Source: Synergistaceae bacterium
GTDB taxonomy: Bacteria; Synergistota; Synergistia; Synergistales; Synergistaceae
Direction: 5' to 3'
DNA: 64,000 nt
Assembly (NCBI GenBank): GCA_021372895.1
Contig: JAJFTP010000081.1
Span: forward strand, 18,827 to 82,826
Numbering within the stretch: the first letter of the stretch is position 1; each line of letters begins with the position of its first letter. Position numbers and translations under genes: made by a program. The notes under the pieces were generated by a model that saw nothing but the letters and a program-made list of their open reading frames with translations, searched no databases and was not told the origin of the DNA. Positions 33,920 to 42,750 of the stretch are shown in pieces.

Positions 33920-34260
33920 ATAAGCCTCAATGCTGGCAGGATGTGCCGCCGGGAACGGTCGCATGGGGGGCTTCTGCGCTGAATGTCGAGACCGGTCTGT
34001 GGCGGAGCGTGCGTCCGCTTCTTGACCTGAAAAAATGCGTCTCTTGTCTTAAATGCTGGGCACAGTGTCCTGATATGTCCGTTCAGACGGATGGCGAGGG
34101 TAAGATCTGCGGGATCGACCTCTTTTTCTGCAAGGGCTGCGGTATTTGTGCAGAAATCTGTCCGGTCAAGGCCATTTCGATGCATCCGGAGTCTGATTTT
34201 ACCGGTGAAGCTGTGCGTCACGGGGAAGACCCGGGAGCGGTGGCCGATCATGTCGGATAA
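33916..34260 (+). CDS. porD: 2-oxoacid:ferredoxin oxidoreductase, delta (ferredoxin) subunit
   Basis: A 114-residue electron-transfer subunit with two 4Fe-4S motifs, CVSCLKCWAQCPD and CKGCGICAEICPV, preceded by the PorD-like N-terminus ending in GLWRSVRPLLDLKKC. It passes electrons from the thiamine active site of the beta subunit to soluble ferredoxin. It overlaps the gamma gene by four bases and the alpha gene by eleven, so the operon is translationally coupled throughout. Confidence 0.9.
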   Translation: MNKPQCWQDVPPGTVAWGASALNVETGLWRSVRPLLDLKKCVSCLKCWAQCPDMSVQTDGEGKICGIDLFFCKGCGICAEICPVKAISMHPESDFTGEAVRHGEDPGAVADHVG

Positions 34261-35443
34261 GCATAAGGAAATGACGTCGGGCAACCTTGCATTTGCCGAA
34301 GCCATGAGGCAGATAAACCCTGATGTGGTAGCCGCGTACCCGATTACTCCGTCTACTGAGATTCCTGTTAAATTTGCCGAGTTCGTTGCAAACGGAAGAG
34401 TTGATTCTGAATATGTCGCGGTTGAAAGTGAGCACTCTGCGATAACGGCATGTGTCGGGGCTTCAGTGGCCGGCGCCAGGGTCATGACGGCATCCAGTGC
34501 AAACGGAGTAGCCCTGATGCACGAGATATTTCCGATAGCCGCTGCTTTCCGTGCCCCAATCGTATTCGGGCTTGTCAACAGATGTCTCGGAGCTCCGGTC
34601 AACATCCACTGCGACCACTCTGACAGCATGCCGGAGCGTGATTCTGGCTGGATACAGATATATTGCGAGGATGCGCAGGAGGTCTACGATACGGTGCTTT
34701 TGGCTGTCCGCCTCGCTGAGCACAAGGATGTGCTGACGCCGGTCTTTGTCTGTCAGGACGGGTTCATCACAAGCCACTGCTACGAGCCTGTTGAGATCCT
34801 TTCTGATGAGACGGTGAAATCTTTTGTCGGAGAGAGATGTCCGACACTTCCGCTGCTTGATGTGGATAATCCTGTCTCCTATGGTTCGTTCACTATGTCG
34901 GAGTATTACTTCGAAATCAAGAGGAATCAGATGGAGGGAATGAACAATGTCCCGCGTGTCTACAAGGAACTCTCTAAGGAGCTTGAAGAGCATACCGGCC
35001 GCAATTATCCTGCGGCTGAAGGATATATGGCTGATGATGCTGATTACCTTATTATAGTTATGTCATCTGCAGCCGGAGTAGTGAAGGATGTTGTGGACGA
35101 GATGCGGGAGGATGGAATAAAGGCCGGCTGTTTGAGGGTGCGTTTCTTCCGGCCGTTCCCTAGGGATGAAATAATGAGGATTGTTAATGGAAAACTTGGG
35201 GTTGCCGTTCTCGACAGGAGTGCCAGCATAGGAGGCACGTCACCCCTTGCTGCTGAGATAAAATCAGCGCTCTACGGATTGGAACAGCGCGTTCCTCTGC
35301 AGGAATACATATTTGGCCTTGGCGGGCGCGACTTCTATCCGAAAGACGCGGAGGATGTATTCTGCCGGCTTATAAATAATGACTACGGCAGCGTAAGATA
35401 TATAGGACTTCTTGAGAAGGATGACAAAGATGGCTGCGATTAA
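34250..35443 (+). CDS. porA: 2-oxoacid:ferredoxin oxidoreductase, alpha subunit
   Basis: A 397-residue alpha subunit. The thiamine/CoA-binding N-terminal domain contains GNLAFAEAMRQINPDVVAAYPITPSTEI and the loop YVAVESEHSAITACVGASVAGARVMTASSANG. The C-terminal domain has VRFFRPFPRDEI and AVLDRSASIGG. The start is ATG 34250 (MSDKHKEM), inside the end of porD; the longer frame is only read-back through porD. Sequence style (PorA-like) suggests pyruvate as substrate. The isoleucine-responsive leader raises the possibility of a branched-chain 2-oxoacid or a biosynthetic carboxylation role. Confidence 0.9.
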   Translation: MSDKHKEMTSGNLAFAEAMRQINPDVVAAYPITPSTEIPVKFAEFVANGRVDSEYVAVESEHSAITACVGASVAGARVMTASSANGVALMHEIFPIAAAFRAPIVFGLVNRCLGAPVNIHCDHSDSMPERDSGWIQIYCEDAQEVYDTVLLAVRLAEHKDVLTPVFVCQDGFITSHCYEPVEILSDETVKSFVGERCPTLPLLDVDNPVSYGSFTMSEYYFEIKRNQMEGMNNVPRVYKELSKELEEHTGRNYPAAEGYMADDADYLIIVMSSAAGVVKDVVDEMREDGIKAGCLRVRFFRPFPRDEIMRIVNGKLGVAVLDRSASIGGTSPLAAEIKSALYGLEQRVPLQEYIFGLGGRDFYPKDAEDVFCRLINNDYGSVRYIGLLEKDDKDGCD

Positions 35444-36368
35444 CCTTAAAGAACTTACAAAAAAACAGAATCCGCTGACGGAAGGGCACCGCATGTGTCC
35501 TGGGTGCGGTGCGCCTACCGCTGTGAGGCAGGCCCTCATGGCCATAGACGATCCTATTGTTGTTGTGGGCGCAACCGGATGTATGGAGGTCTCCACTACG
35601 GTCTATCCTTACAGTGCATGGCGGGTGCCGTTCATGCACGTCGCATTCGAGAATGCAGGAGCCGGTATTTCCGGCGTGGAAGCAGCGCATAAAGTCCTCG
35701 TCAGAAAGGGCAGGGCAAAGGAAAACATTAAATTTGTGGCATTCGGCGGTGACGGAGGGACTTACGATATCGGCCTCCAGTCACTTTCCGGCGCTCTGGA
35801 GCGCGGACACAACTTTACTTATATATGCTATAACAACCAGGGTTATATGAACACCGGTGCTCAAAGGAGCAGCGCGACACCGGTAAACGCAAACGCCACA
35901 ACATCTCCGGCCGGAAGCGTGATCCCTGGGAAGCTGCAGCTTGCGAAGGATCTGACTGAGATAGTCGCGGCCCATAATATCCCTTATGCTGCTCAGACGA
36001 CGCTGTACGACCCGATAGATCTGATCACAAAGGTCAAACGTGCGGTGGAAACACCTGGGCCGGCTTTTATAAACGTTCTTGTGCCATGTCCGCTCTTTTG
36101 GAAGATAAAGCCCGGCGACCAGATGAAAGTATGTAAACTTGCGGCCGACAGCCGTTTCTGGCCCATCTATGAAGTAGCAGACGGAAAACATATCATTTCT
36201 TATAAACCGAAGGAGTTCGTGCCCCTGGAAGAATTCCTTCGCACACAAGGCAGATATTCTCATCTTTTCAAAAAAGGCAGTGAACGCATGGATCTTGTTG
36301 AAAAGGCACAGTCGGACATCGAAGAGAATTGGGACAGGCTCTTAAGAAAATGCGAGGCACAGATTTAG
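35430..36368 (+). CDS. porB: 2-oxoacid:ferredoxin oxidoreductase, beta subunit
   Basis: A 312-residue thiamine-diphosphate-binding beta subunit. Cys ligands for a 4Fe-4S cluster are in HRMCPGCGAP, ATGCMEVSTT and LVPCPLFW; the ThDP motif is GDGGTYDIGLQSLSGALERGHNF followed by YNNQGYMNTGAQRSSATP. ATGCMEVSTTVYPYSAW is closer to archaeal pyruvate (PorB) than to 2-ketoisovalerate (VorB) enzymes, which supports a pyruvate-type reaction. The ATG at 35430 lies 9 nt after AGAAGG; it overlaps the end of porA by 14 bases. It ends the operon. Confidence 0.9.
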   Translation: MAAINLKELTKKQNPLTEGHRMCPGCGAPTAVRQALMAIDDPIVVVGATGCMEVSTTVYPYSAWRVPFMHVAFENAGAGISGVEAAHKVLVRKGRAKENIKFVAFGGDGGTYDIGLQSLSGALERGHNFTYICYNNQGYMNTGAQRSSATPVNANATTSPAGSVIPGKLQLAKDLTEIVAAHNIPYAAQTTLYDPIDLITKVKRAVETPGPAFINVLVPCPLFWKIKPGDQMKVCKLAADSRFWPIYEVADGKHIISYKPKEFVPLEEFLRTQGRYSHLFKKGSERMDLVEKAQSDIEENWDRLLRKCEAQI

Positions 36369-36510
36369 CCCCGTTTCCGTTATAGATCCATGACGCTCGA
36401 ACGAAAATAAAAGATATTCTTGTTGCTTGATCCGGTCAGACAGGGCGGATGCTGGCCGGATATATGCATATGCCAGTCAATGGCAGCAGATCGAGGAGGA
36501 TTTTGCCGTA

Positions 36511-36873
36511 TTATTTTTCCTCAAGGGTGTAGATTGTCCAGCGTAATGATTCTGCCTTTCTTGCCAGTTTTTCATCCCCCTTGAGGTAAAGCTTTGTAAA
36601 CTGTTTGTGCTCCTGTGGTTCAAGTACTGTCTCTTCTATAAAAACATCCCCTACCTCTTTGCGATTTTTGTCAACGAACGCAAGGGCTGCTGAGAATGTC
36701 ACCGTCTTGTCTCCCCTGTTCACAATAATTATATTTACTCCATCGGATGTCACTTTGAGCCCCCTGTACTCTAGTGGTTCTCCATTCGGGATCTGTCCTT
36801 TGGAACTGAATACGGCAAGTGCAGGAGCTGTTAACATAAAAACCAGAATGAGCGCCAGAGTGATTTTTTTCAT
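36511..36873 (-). CDS. Exported protein of unknown function
   Basis: A 120-residue protein with a clear signal peptide (MKKITLALILVFMLTAPALA, cleavage after ALA). The small mature domain is predicted all-beta (GLKVTSDGVNIIIVNRGDKTVTFSAALAFVD), resembling a FxLYD/Ig-like fold often found in exported proteins. No catalytic motif or cysteines. The ATG at 36873 follows TTGGAGGTT by about 8 nt. It is monocistronic between the por operon (convergent) and tRNA-Ser. Confidence 0.65.
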   Translation of the reverse strand: MKKITLALILVFMLTAPALAVFSSKGQIPNGEPLEYRGLKVTSDGVNIIIVNRGDKTVTFSAALAFVDKNRKEVGDVFIEETVLEPQEHKQFTKLYLKGDEKLARKAESLRWTIYTLEEK

Positions 36874-37032
36874 CAGACGTAACCTCCAAATCAAATTTTT
36901 GTCTCCCTGCTGAAAATTCTATCATATTTTTGTAATGTATGTTTTTGAGTGTCTTTACATACCCGTTTAATCAGCAAAACATGCCTGTTGCTGGAATGGC
37001 GCGCAGTATATTATTGTCATGGAAATAAAAAA

Positions 37033-37056
37033 GCGGCTCCGTGCTGTACGGGCCGC
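37033..37056 (-). terminator. Terminator of tRNA-Ser
   Basis: GCGGC and GCCGC arms with an inner CCGT/ACGG pairing, followed by TTTTTT on the minus strand, immediately after the tRNA. Confidence 0.8.
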
Positions 37057-37074
37057 ATATTAGTCGGTTAATGG

Positions 37075-37159
37075 CGGAGAGCAGAGGATTCGAACCCCTG
37101 GGGCTGTGACACCCAACTGATTTCAAGTCAGTCACCATAGACCACTCGGACAGCTCTCC
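37075..37159 (-). tRNA. tRNA-Ser (UGA anticodon)
   Basis: Read on the minus strand: acceptor arms GGAGAGC and GCTCTCC, discriminator G, a class II long variable arm, TTCGAATCC T-loop and anticodon stem-loop CTGACT-TGA-AATCAG. The CCA end is not encoded. Confidence 0.95.
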
Positions 37160-37172
37160 GGCCAACGTACAT

Positions 37173-37200
37173 ATTATAACGGGCTTTTCATTTCAGGCAA
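37173..37200 (-). promoter_or_regulatory. Promoter of tRNA-Ser
   Basis: On the minus strand TTGCCT, 16 bases, TATAAT, ending about 14 bases before the mature tRNA. Confidence 0.65.
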
Positions 37201-37239
37201 GATACAGGAGAGAAAATTTTTATTATTGAAGGAGCTCAT

Positions 37240-39420
37240 ATGATGGACAGCATAGAGAACAAGATGTCCTTTCGTGTAACAGGCATGACATGCACAACAT
37301 GCTCACGCATAGTTGAGAGAGCATTGTTAAAGGTTCCGGGCGTTTCTTATGCCTCTGTCAACCTTGCTACCGAGAGTGTCTTCGTTATTGCTGATGGAAC
37401 GGTAACGTTTGAAATGCTTGAATCGGCAGTTAAAAAAAGCGGCTATTCCATATTGAAAGAGGCGCCTGCTGACCTTGATGATATACGTTACAGGGAGGCA
37501 CGCAGGGATCTTATCTTCATAATGCTGCTTGGCATACCTATGTCTATTCTGATGTTCATGCATATGACTATGGGGATCCATTTCAGATGGTATGGGATAA
37601 CAGAGGTCATCGTCGGAGGTATAGCGATCTTCTGGGGGGGACGTAAAACGCTGCGCGGTGCCAGGATAGCCGTTACTCATGGGCATACGAATATGGACAC
37701 TCTGATATCCATAAGCGCGTCGGCCTCATGGCTTACCTCTGTTATGAATATGCTTGGCGTCATGATCCCGTCGTTTGGCACGATCGGAGTCATGATTCTG
37801 ATGCTGCACCTGACCGGGCGTTATATAGAATCACATCTGCGCGACAGGGCTGCAAAACAGGTCAAAAAACTGCTCACTCTTCAACCGCGTGAGGCACGCG
37901 TCGTCAATGGCAGTGAAACGCTTATGGTGCCGGTGGAGGCTGTCAAGCCGGAAACTGTGATCCGAGTCAACCCAGGTGAAAGGATACCGCTTGACGGTGT
38001 GGTAATAGAGGGGCTTTCGGGAGTAGATGAATCTCTGCTTACAGGAGAGTCAGTGCCGGTCACTAAGGACGTCGGTTCCGGTGTAACAGGTGGGGCAATG
38101 AACCTCTCAGGAGTCCTGACGATAAGCACTACTAAGGCCGGAGAGGACACATTCCTTTCTAAAATGCTTGATCTGGTCAGGGAAGCTCAGGGAAGCAAGG
38201 TCCCGCTTCAGGCACTTGCCGACAGGATAACACTTAAGTTTGTCCCTGCCGTAATGACACTTGCTGTTCTGAGTGCACTGGCCTGGTTCTTCGCCTTTGA
38301 TAAGCTATCGTCCATAATCGCGCCAATAGGCGCTTATCTTCCGTGGCCGACGGCTTTTACTTCACCTGCAGGCGCTGCCGCCTATGCTTTTGTGGCTACC
38401 CTTGTCATAGCATGCCCATGTGCCTTGGGCCTGGCAACGCCGCTTGCGCTCGTTGTGAGTACCGGAGAGGCCTCCCGATACGGGCTTCTTATACGCAATG
38501 CCGAGGCGATACAAACGCTGCACGAGGTAGATTACGCAATACTGGACAAGACCGGCACCATTACAAAAGGCGAGCCCGCCGTTGTTGAGTGGGATCTTCC
38601 GGAATATGCAATTTCTTACGTTTATGCTCTTGAATCAGGCTCGGGGCATCCGATAGCGACGGCAGTCGTTAAAGCAATAGGAAAACATGATATCTCCGAC
38701 AAACCTGATAATATAAAAGAGATCCCCGGAGATGGAGTATACGGTACTTGGAAAGGGGTGGAATGGTTTGTCGGACGCCCGACCCCTTCATCCAGATCAA
38801 AATGGACAGGAAGGTCCGCACTTTCGAGAAGTATTGTAGAAGTTCGCAGAGACGGGGAGCCTGTAGGTTTTTTCTCCGTATCCGACTCGATCAGGGAGGA
38901 CTCGCGCAATGCCGTTGCAGAACTTATTTCGCTGGGTATAACTCCGATAATGGCGACAGGCGACGGCATGGAGGTCGCCCTTGAAGTGGCAGCCGAGGTC
39001 GGGATTGAAAATGTGAACTGGGAGGTTCGCCCTGAAGATAAATTATCCTTAGTCAATAAAGCGCAGAGTCAGGGCAGAAAAGTCCTTATGGCCGGCGACG
39101 GAATAAATGACGCGGCGGCGCTTAAAGGGGCTCATGTAGGAATTGCAATGGGCGGTGGTATGGACCTTGCGGTTGACAGTGCGGATATCGTCATCTTAAG
39201 GGGGGGGCTCTCGAAAATAGTCTCGGCTGTAAAAATATCATCCAAAACGTGGAAGATCATACGACAGAACCTCTTTGGCGCGTTCATATACAACATAATT
39301 GCAATTCCGCTTGCTATGTCCGGACTTCTCCACCCTTTGATTGCAGAGCTGGCGATGGCGGCAAGCTCCATAACGGTCATTCTCAATTCCCTGCGCATAG
39401 CAGGGGCGGCGGAAAAATAG
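37240..39420 (+). CDS. copA: Copper-translocating P1B-type ATPase
   Basis: A 726-residue heavy-metal ATPase. The N-terminal HMA domain has GMTCTTC (Cys18/Cys21). Further motifs are TGES in the actuator domain, CPC in the metal-transport helix (IACPCALG), the phosphorylated DKTGTITKGEP, SGHPIA in the nucleotide domain and GDGINDAAALK at the hinge. CPC together with the N-terminal CxxC identifies a Cu(I) exporter of the CopA group. It lies between the divergent tRNA-Ser and a CopZ-like chaperone gene, with which it forms an operon. AAGGAG precedes the ATG. Confidence 0.95.
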   Translation: MMDSIENKMSFRVTGMTCTTCSRIVERALLKVPGVSYASVNLATESVFVIADGTVTFEMLESAVKKSGYSILKEAPADLDDIRYREARRDLIFIMLLGIPMSILMFMHMTMGIHFRWYGITEVIVGGIAIFWGGRKTLRGARIAVTHGHTNMDTLISISASASWLTSVMNMLGVMIPSFGTIGVMILMLHLTGRYIESHLRDRAAKQVKKLLTLQPREARVVNGSETLMVPVEAVKPETVIRVNPGERIPLDGVVIEGLSGVDESLLTGESVPVTKDVGSGVTGGAMNLSGVLTISTTKAGEDTFLSKMLDLVREAQGSKVPLQALADRITLKFVPAVMTLAVLSALAWFFAFDKLSSIIAPIGAYLPWPTAFTSPAGAAAYAFVATLVIACPCALGLATPLALVVSTGEASRYGLLIRNAEAIQTLHEVDYAILDKTGTITKGEPAVVEWDLPEYAISYVYALESGSGHPIATAVVKAIGKHDISDKPDNIKEIPGDGVYGTWKGVEWFVGRPTPSSRSKWTGRSALSRSIVEVRRDGEPVGFFSVSDSIREDSRNAVAELISLGITPIMATGDGMEVALEVAAEVGIENVNWEVRPEDKLSLVNKAQSQGRKVLMAGDGINDAAALKGAHVGIAMGGGMDLAVDSADIVILRGGLSKIVSAVKISSKTWKIIRQNLFGAFIYNIIAIPLAMSGLLHPLIAELAMAASSITVILNSLRIAGAAEK

Positions 39421-39436
39421 ATTGGAGGGATATCCT

Positions 39437-39637
39437 ATGACAGAATATATCCTAATAATTCCCGATATGATGTGTGAACACTGCGCAAAGCGGATACGTG
39501 ACGCTATAGAAAGTTCAGTGGGCACAGTCAAATCGCTGGACCTGGAGACAAAAAAGGTTATCGTAAGCACCCCGCTATCAGCGGCAGAACTGGTCGCGCT
39601 CATTGGGGATGCCGGTTACGATGCGGAAGTTATTTGA
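39437..39637 (+). CDS. copZ: CopZ-like copper chaperone / HMA-domain protein
   Basis: A 66-residue single heavy-metal-associated domain with the metal motif MMCEHCAKRI and the typical beta-alpha-beta pattern. It probably carries Cu(I) to the ATPase encoded 16 bases upstream. The ATG at 39437 follows TTGGAGGG; the longer frame has no better site. The motif reads MxCxxC with Glu-His between the cysteines instead of the common CSHC/CGHC, which could tune metal affinity. Confidence 0.85.
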   Translation: MTEYILIIPDMMCEHCAKRIRDAIESSVGTVKSLDLETKKVIVSTPLSAAELVALIGDAGYDAEVI

Positions 39638-39784
39638 GGGATCGCTGCTGATCGATGCGTCGTCCTTAGTCAGGCGCGCGTGGTGCAGGCAAGCGATAGT
39701 TTTACCGTAATTCTTTGTGTATTTGATCATTCAGCGTTTCCTTAACAGTCATGGTAAAATAAATCAGACGGGGAAGTGATAGTA

Positions 39785-40135
39785 TTGAGGAAAATTATAA
39801 CGATCCTAATGGCGTTGACGGTGATGGTTTTAGCGTCCGGCTCTGCATTCGCACATCCGCCCAAGAATATATCCGCGACTTGGGACGCATCGGGAGAAAC
39901 GCTCAATGTTACTGCACAGCATAACGTTAACGACCCTAACAAGCATTATATCCTGGTAATGAGCATCATTGAAGGAAACAAGCAGCTTGTGCTGAAACAA
40001 TATACAAAGCAGGGCTCGTCCGAGGGATTCAGCGACAGCGTCATACTCAAGGGGCTGAAATCAGGGGCTAGATTGCGGATCCAGCTTGCCTGCAACATAA
40101 TGGGATCGAAGGAGATAGAATTCACTCTCCCATAA
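39785..40135 (+). CDS. Small exported protein next to the copper genes
   Basis: A 116-residue protein with a signal peptide ending SGSAFA, then a single compact domain of beta character (PKNISATWDASGETLNVTAQHNVNDPNKHYILVM). His residues follow the cleavage site and one Cys lies near the C-terminus (LACNIMG). I cannot name the family. TTG at 39785 lies 9 nt after GGGGAAG; the upstream GTG overlaps that site. Its place behind copA-copZ suggests, but does not prove, a role in the envelope under metal stress. Confidence 0.6.
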   Translation: MRKIITILMALTVMVLASGSAFAHPPKNISATWDASGETLNVTAQHNVNDPNKHYILVMSIIEGNKQLVLKQYTKQGSSEGFSDSVILKGLKSGARLRIQLACNIMGSKEIEFTLP

Positions 40136-40174
40136 GCAGCAGAGGTGTAATAAGAGCAGGCAGGGAATAAAACT

Positions 40175-40208
40175 GGCGACCGTCTTCTGGCTTGAAGGGA
40201 AGGTCGCC
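40175..40208 (-). terminator. Hairpin terminator beyond the aminotransferase gene
   Basis: GGCGACC and GGTCGCC arms with an inner TTC/GAA pairing, followed on the minus strand by AGTTTTATT. It lies about 130 bases beyond the aminotransferase stop. Confidence 0.5.
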
Positions 40209-40341
40209 GTTCCTATAGTCTGAACAGGGCTCAAAACAGTTTTATATAGCCTGCTGCAGGTATTTCAAACTGTACATATTGCATAGCATTAAGATGGATC
40301 GCTTGTATAGTTTGAGCTTTCCTGCAGCGGTTATGTGTTTC

Positions 40342-41505
40342 TCAGCCCCGCAGCTTATCTATGAATCTGGAGATACGTTTCATAGCCTCTTTGAGTTCCT
40401 CTACCGAGTAAGCATAGGATATTCTCACATATTTGTCTCCACATTCTCCAAAGGCCGAGCCAGGTACGACAGCCACGTTCTCTGCTTTAAGCAGTGCAGT
40501 GCAGAACTCCTCTGAGGTCATCCCAAACTCGGAGATGTCCGGAAATACGTAGAACGCCCCAAAAGGCTCAAAGCAGGGCAGCTCCATCTCGCGGAACGCC
40601 TCCATAAGGTAGCGCCTTCTCTGGTCATAGGCCGTTTTCATCATTTCAACGTCCTTGTCTCCGTTCCTGAGTGCGTCGATTGCTGCATACTGGCTGATCG
40701 TAGGTGCCGACATGATCCCGAACTGATGTATCTTTATCATGTATTCCATGATATGTGCCGGAGCAAGTGCGTAGCCGAGGCGCCATCCCGTCATTGCATA
40801 GGCCTTGGAGAAACCGTTGATAAGTATGGTACGCGCCTGCATGCCTGGCAGGGAGGCGATACTGACGTGGCTGTTCCTATATGAGAGTTCGCTGTATATC
40901 TCATCGCTGATTACTATAAGGTCATGCTTGATTATGACATCAACAAGGTCTTCAAGATCCTTTCGCTCCATTATTGCGCCGGTGGGGTTGTTGGGATATG
41001 AAATAAGCAGCGCCTTTGTCTTGTCGGTTATAACTGCCTCAAGCTGCCCGCGTGTGAGGCGGAAGTCGGTATCTGCGCTCAGTTCTATAGGAACCGGCAC
41101 TCCGTCCGAGAGAAGGATGCATGGCTGATAAGAGACAAAGCATGGCTCCGGATAGACGACCTCGTCTCCGGAGTTGAGTATCGTCCTTAAAGCGACATCA
41201 ATGGCTTCGCTGCCTCCGATGGTCAGCATTACTTCCGAAGAACTGTCATATTCAAGACCGTATTTGCGCTTTATATAGCCGCATATCTCGTCGCGCAGTT
41301 CAATCAGCCCAGAATTGGAAGTGTAAAATGTGCGGCCCTTCTGGAGTGCGTAGATGCCTTCCTCGCGTATATGCCAAGGCGTGTCGAAGTCAGGTTCTCC
41401 GACACCGAGCGATATGACGTCAGGGATCTCGTTTGCGATGTCGAACAGCCTGCGTATACCTGACGGTTTTATGTTTTTAATTTTGTCGCAAATCATATCT
41501 CTCAT
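40342..41505 (-). CDS. Class I/II aminotransferase
   Basis: A 387-residue fold-type I aminotransferase. PLP-binding features are SYPNNPTGAI, VISDEIYSEL and the catalytic lysine in INGFSKAYAMTGWRLGYALAP; the substrate arginine is in DKYVRISYAYS. This is the AspC/PatA subgroup with broad specificity (aspartate, aromatic or branched-chain acids). Its start overlaps the stop of the Lrp-type regulator gene by four bases, so the two form an operon. In an amino-acid fermenter it would feed 2-oxoacids to the ferredoxin oxidoreductases. Confidence 0.85.
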   Translation of the reverse strand: MRDMICDKIKNIKPSGIRRLFDIANEIPDVISLGVGEPDFDTPWHIREEGIYALQKGRTFYTSNSGLIELRDEICGYIKRKYGLEYDSSSEVMLTIGGSEAIDVALRTILNSGDEVVYPEPCFVSYQPCILLSDGVPVPIELSADTDFRLTRGQLEAVITDKTKALLISYPNNPTGAIMERKDLEDLVDVIIKHDLIVISDEIYSELSYRNSHVSIASLPGMQARTILINGFSKAYAMTGWRLGYALAPAHIMEYMIKIHQFGIMSAPTISQYAAIDALRNGDKDVEMMKTAYDQRRRYLMEAFREMELPCFEPFGAFYVFPDISEFGMTSEEFCTALLKAENVAVVPGSAFGECGDKYVRISYAYSVEELKEAMKRISRFIDKLRG

Positions 41506-41996
41506 GGAGTTACCACCATCCGCATATCTTTCCTGATATTGACAAGCGGTATGCCATGATCTTTATAGCGCACGAGCACTATATGTGTCGCCGTGCTCTG
41601 AACCTCTTCTATGACCGCGAGTTTGGAAGAGACGAAAAAGGCGATCTCTTTCATGGTTGCTTTTTTTAGGATTACTGTAAAGTCATATCCGCCGGACATA
41701 AGGTATAGCGATTCTACCTCCGGATATTGGTATATTTTTTCAGCTATTTTATCAAAGCCGTTGCCTCTCTGAGGAATCACCTTAAGCTCGATAAGTGCCG
41801 AGATTTTATCGTCGTCAGTCTTGTCCCAGTTGACCAGAGCATGATAGCCGCAGATAATATGCTCTTTTTCCATGGACTCTATTTCTTTTTTTACTTCCTC
41901 AATTTCTAACCCAAGCATGGCGGCTATCTCTTTTGGCTCATACCGGCCGTTTTTTTCAAGCAACTCAAGTATATGTTCCCTTTTTTTGCTGTCCAT
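41502..41996 (-). CDS. Lrp/AsnC-family transcriptional regulator
   Basis: A 164-residue feast/famine regulator. The N-terminal helix-turn-helix is in ILELLEKNGRYEPKEIAAMLGLEIEEVKKEIESME; the C-terminal RAM ligand-binding domain is YPEVESLYLMSGGYDFTVILKK. It probably responds to an amino acid and controls its own operon with the downstream aminotransferase. The ATG at 41996 follows a G-rich ribosome site by 9 nt; the frame extends nine codons further upstream without support. Confidence 0.85.
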   Translation of the reverse strand: MDSKKREHILELLEKNGRYEPKEIAAMLGLEIEEVKKEIESMEKEHIICGYHALVNWDKTDDDKISALIELKVIPQRGNGFDKIAEKIYQYPEVESLYLMSGGYDFTVILKKATMKEIAFFVSSKLAVIEEVQSTATHIVLVRYKDHGIPLVNIRKDMRMVVTP

Positions 41997-42230
41997 GTTT
42001 TTATACCCCCCCGCTGGATACAATTTCCCATGTATTCTTTAAGATGAATAATTTTCCTCCGCCTTGCGGGTTTAGTCAAGCTAAATCTGTTTTGGCTGCC
42101 ATCTTAGTGTTCGGCTAAGGCAACATCGTCTCGAGTTTATCTGCAGCGGCATCAAACTATGCGGCGCGGCATTTCTCAATGTCGGTGGCGTCACAGAGTA
42201 CGGGGAGAGTTACGGACGTATTATGGAAAC

Positions 42231-42659
42231 TTATTCTGCGACTCCGACTATTATGTGGGATGCCTTTATCAGTGCGGTAACAGGTTTGCCGGGCAATAGC
42301 CCAAGTTTCTGTGTGCTTTCGCAGGTTATGACTGCGACAAGATCCTCGCCTCCGTCAAGCTTGACGACTATCTCACTATTGACTGCGCCTGCCTTGATTT
42401 CCCTGACAGTTCCTTTCAGTTGATTGCGCGCGGATAATCTGATGCCCTGAAGGTCTGTGGCAATTATTACCCATGTCGCCTTTATCAGCGCAACGGCCTC
42501 TTTGTCAACAGCAAGTCCAAGAGCCTCTGTGCTTGTCTCTGTGATGATTGCCGTAAGCTCGGTCCCGCTTGGCAGCTTAATGACAATCTCATCGTTTACG
42601 GCGCCTTTTTTGACTGATGTAACTATCCCTTTGAACTGATTTCTTGAACTTGTTAACAT
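42231..42659 (-). CDS. Tandem Mop/TOBE domain molybdate-binding protein
   Basis: A 142-residue protein made of two Mop (TOBE) domains in tandem: SARNQLKGTVREIKAGAVNSEIVVKL resembles SSRNQFKGIVTSVKKGAVNDEIVIKL in the first half. Such molbindins store or buffer molybdate or tungstate. Molybdo- or tungsto-enzymes are therefore expected in this organism, although none is in the window. The ATG at 42659 follows GGAGGTG. An inverted repeat TTGTATC/GATACAA lies upstream at 42700-42724. Confidence 0.85.
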   Translation of the reverse strand: MLTSSRNQFKGIVTSVKKGAVNDEIVIKLPSGTELTAIITETSTEALGLAVDKEAVALIKATWVIIATDLQGIRLSARNQLKGTVREIKAGAVNSEIVVKLDGGEDLVAVITCESTQKLGLLPGKPVTALIKASHIIVGVAE

Positions 42660-42699
42660 ATATGACACCTCCGTGAGGTTTATTTGTTTCTTGTGATCA

Positions 42700-42724
42700 T
42701 TGTATCAGATTAAAGCAGATACAA
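42700..42724 (-). promoter_or_regulatory. Inverted repeat upstream of the Mop gene
   Basis: TTGTATC, 11 bases, GATACAA, between the Zn/Cd ATPase stop and the Mop protein start. It may be an operator or a weak terminator; no T-run follows. Confidence 0.35.
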
Positions 42725-42750
42725 CTGTGCATATTTGCCTTATATTCCGG

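Noticed and set aside
33502..34629. 375-residue open frame antisense to the oxidoreductase operon
   Set aside because: The sense genes have clear family motifs and tight overlaps; the antisense frame has no recognisable domain.
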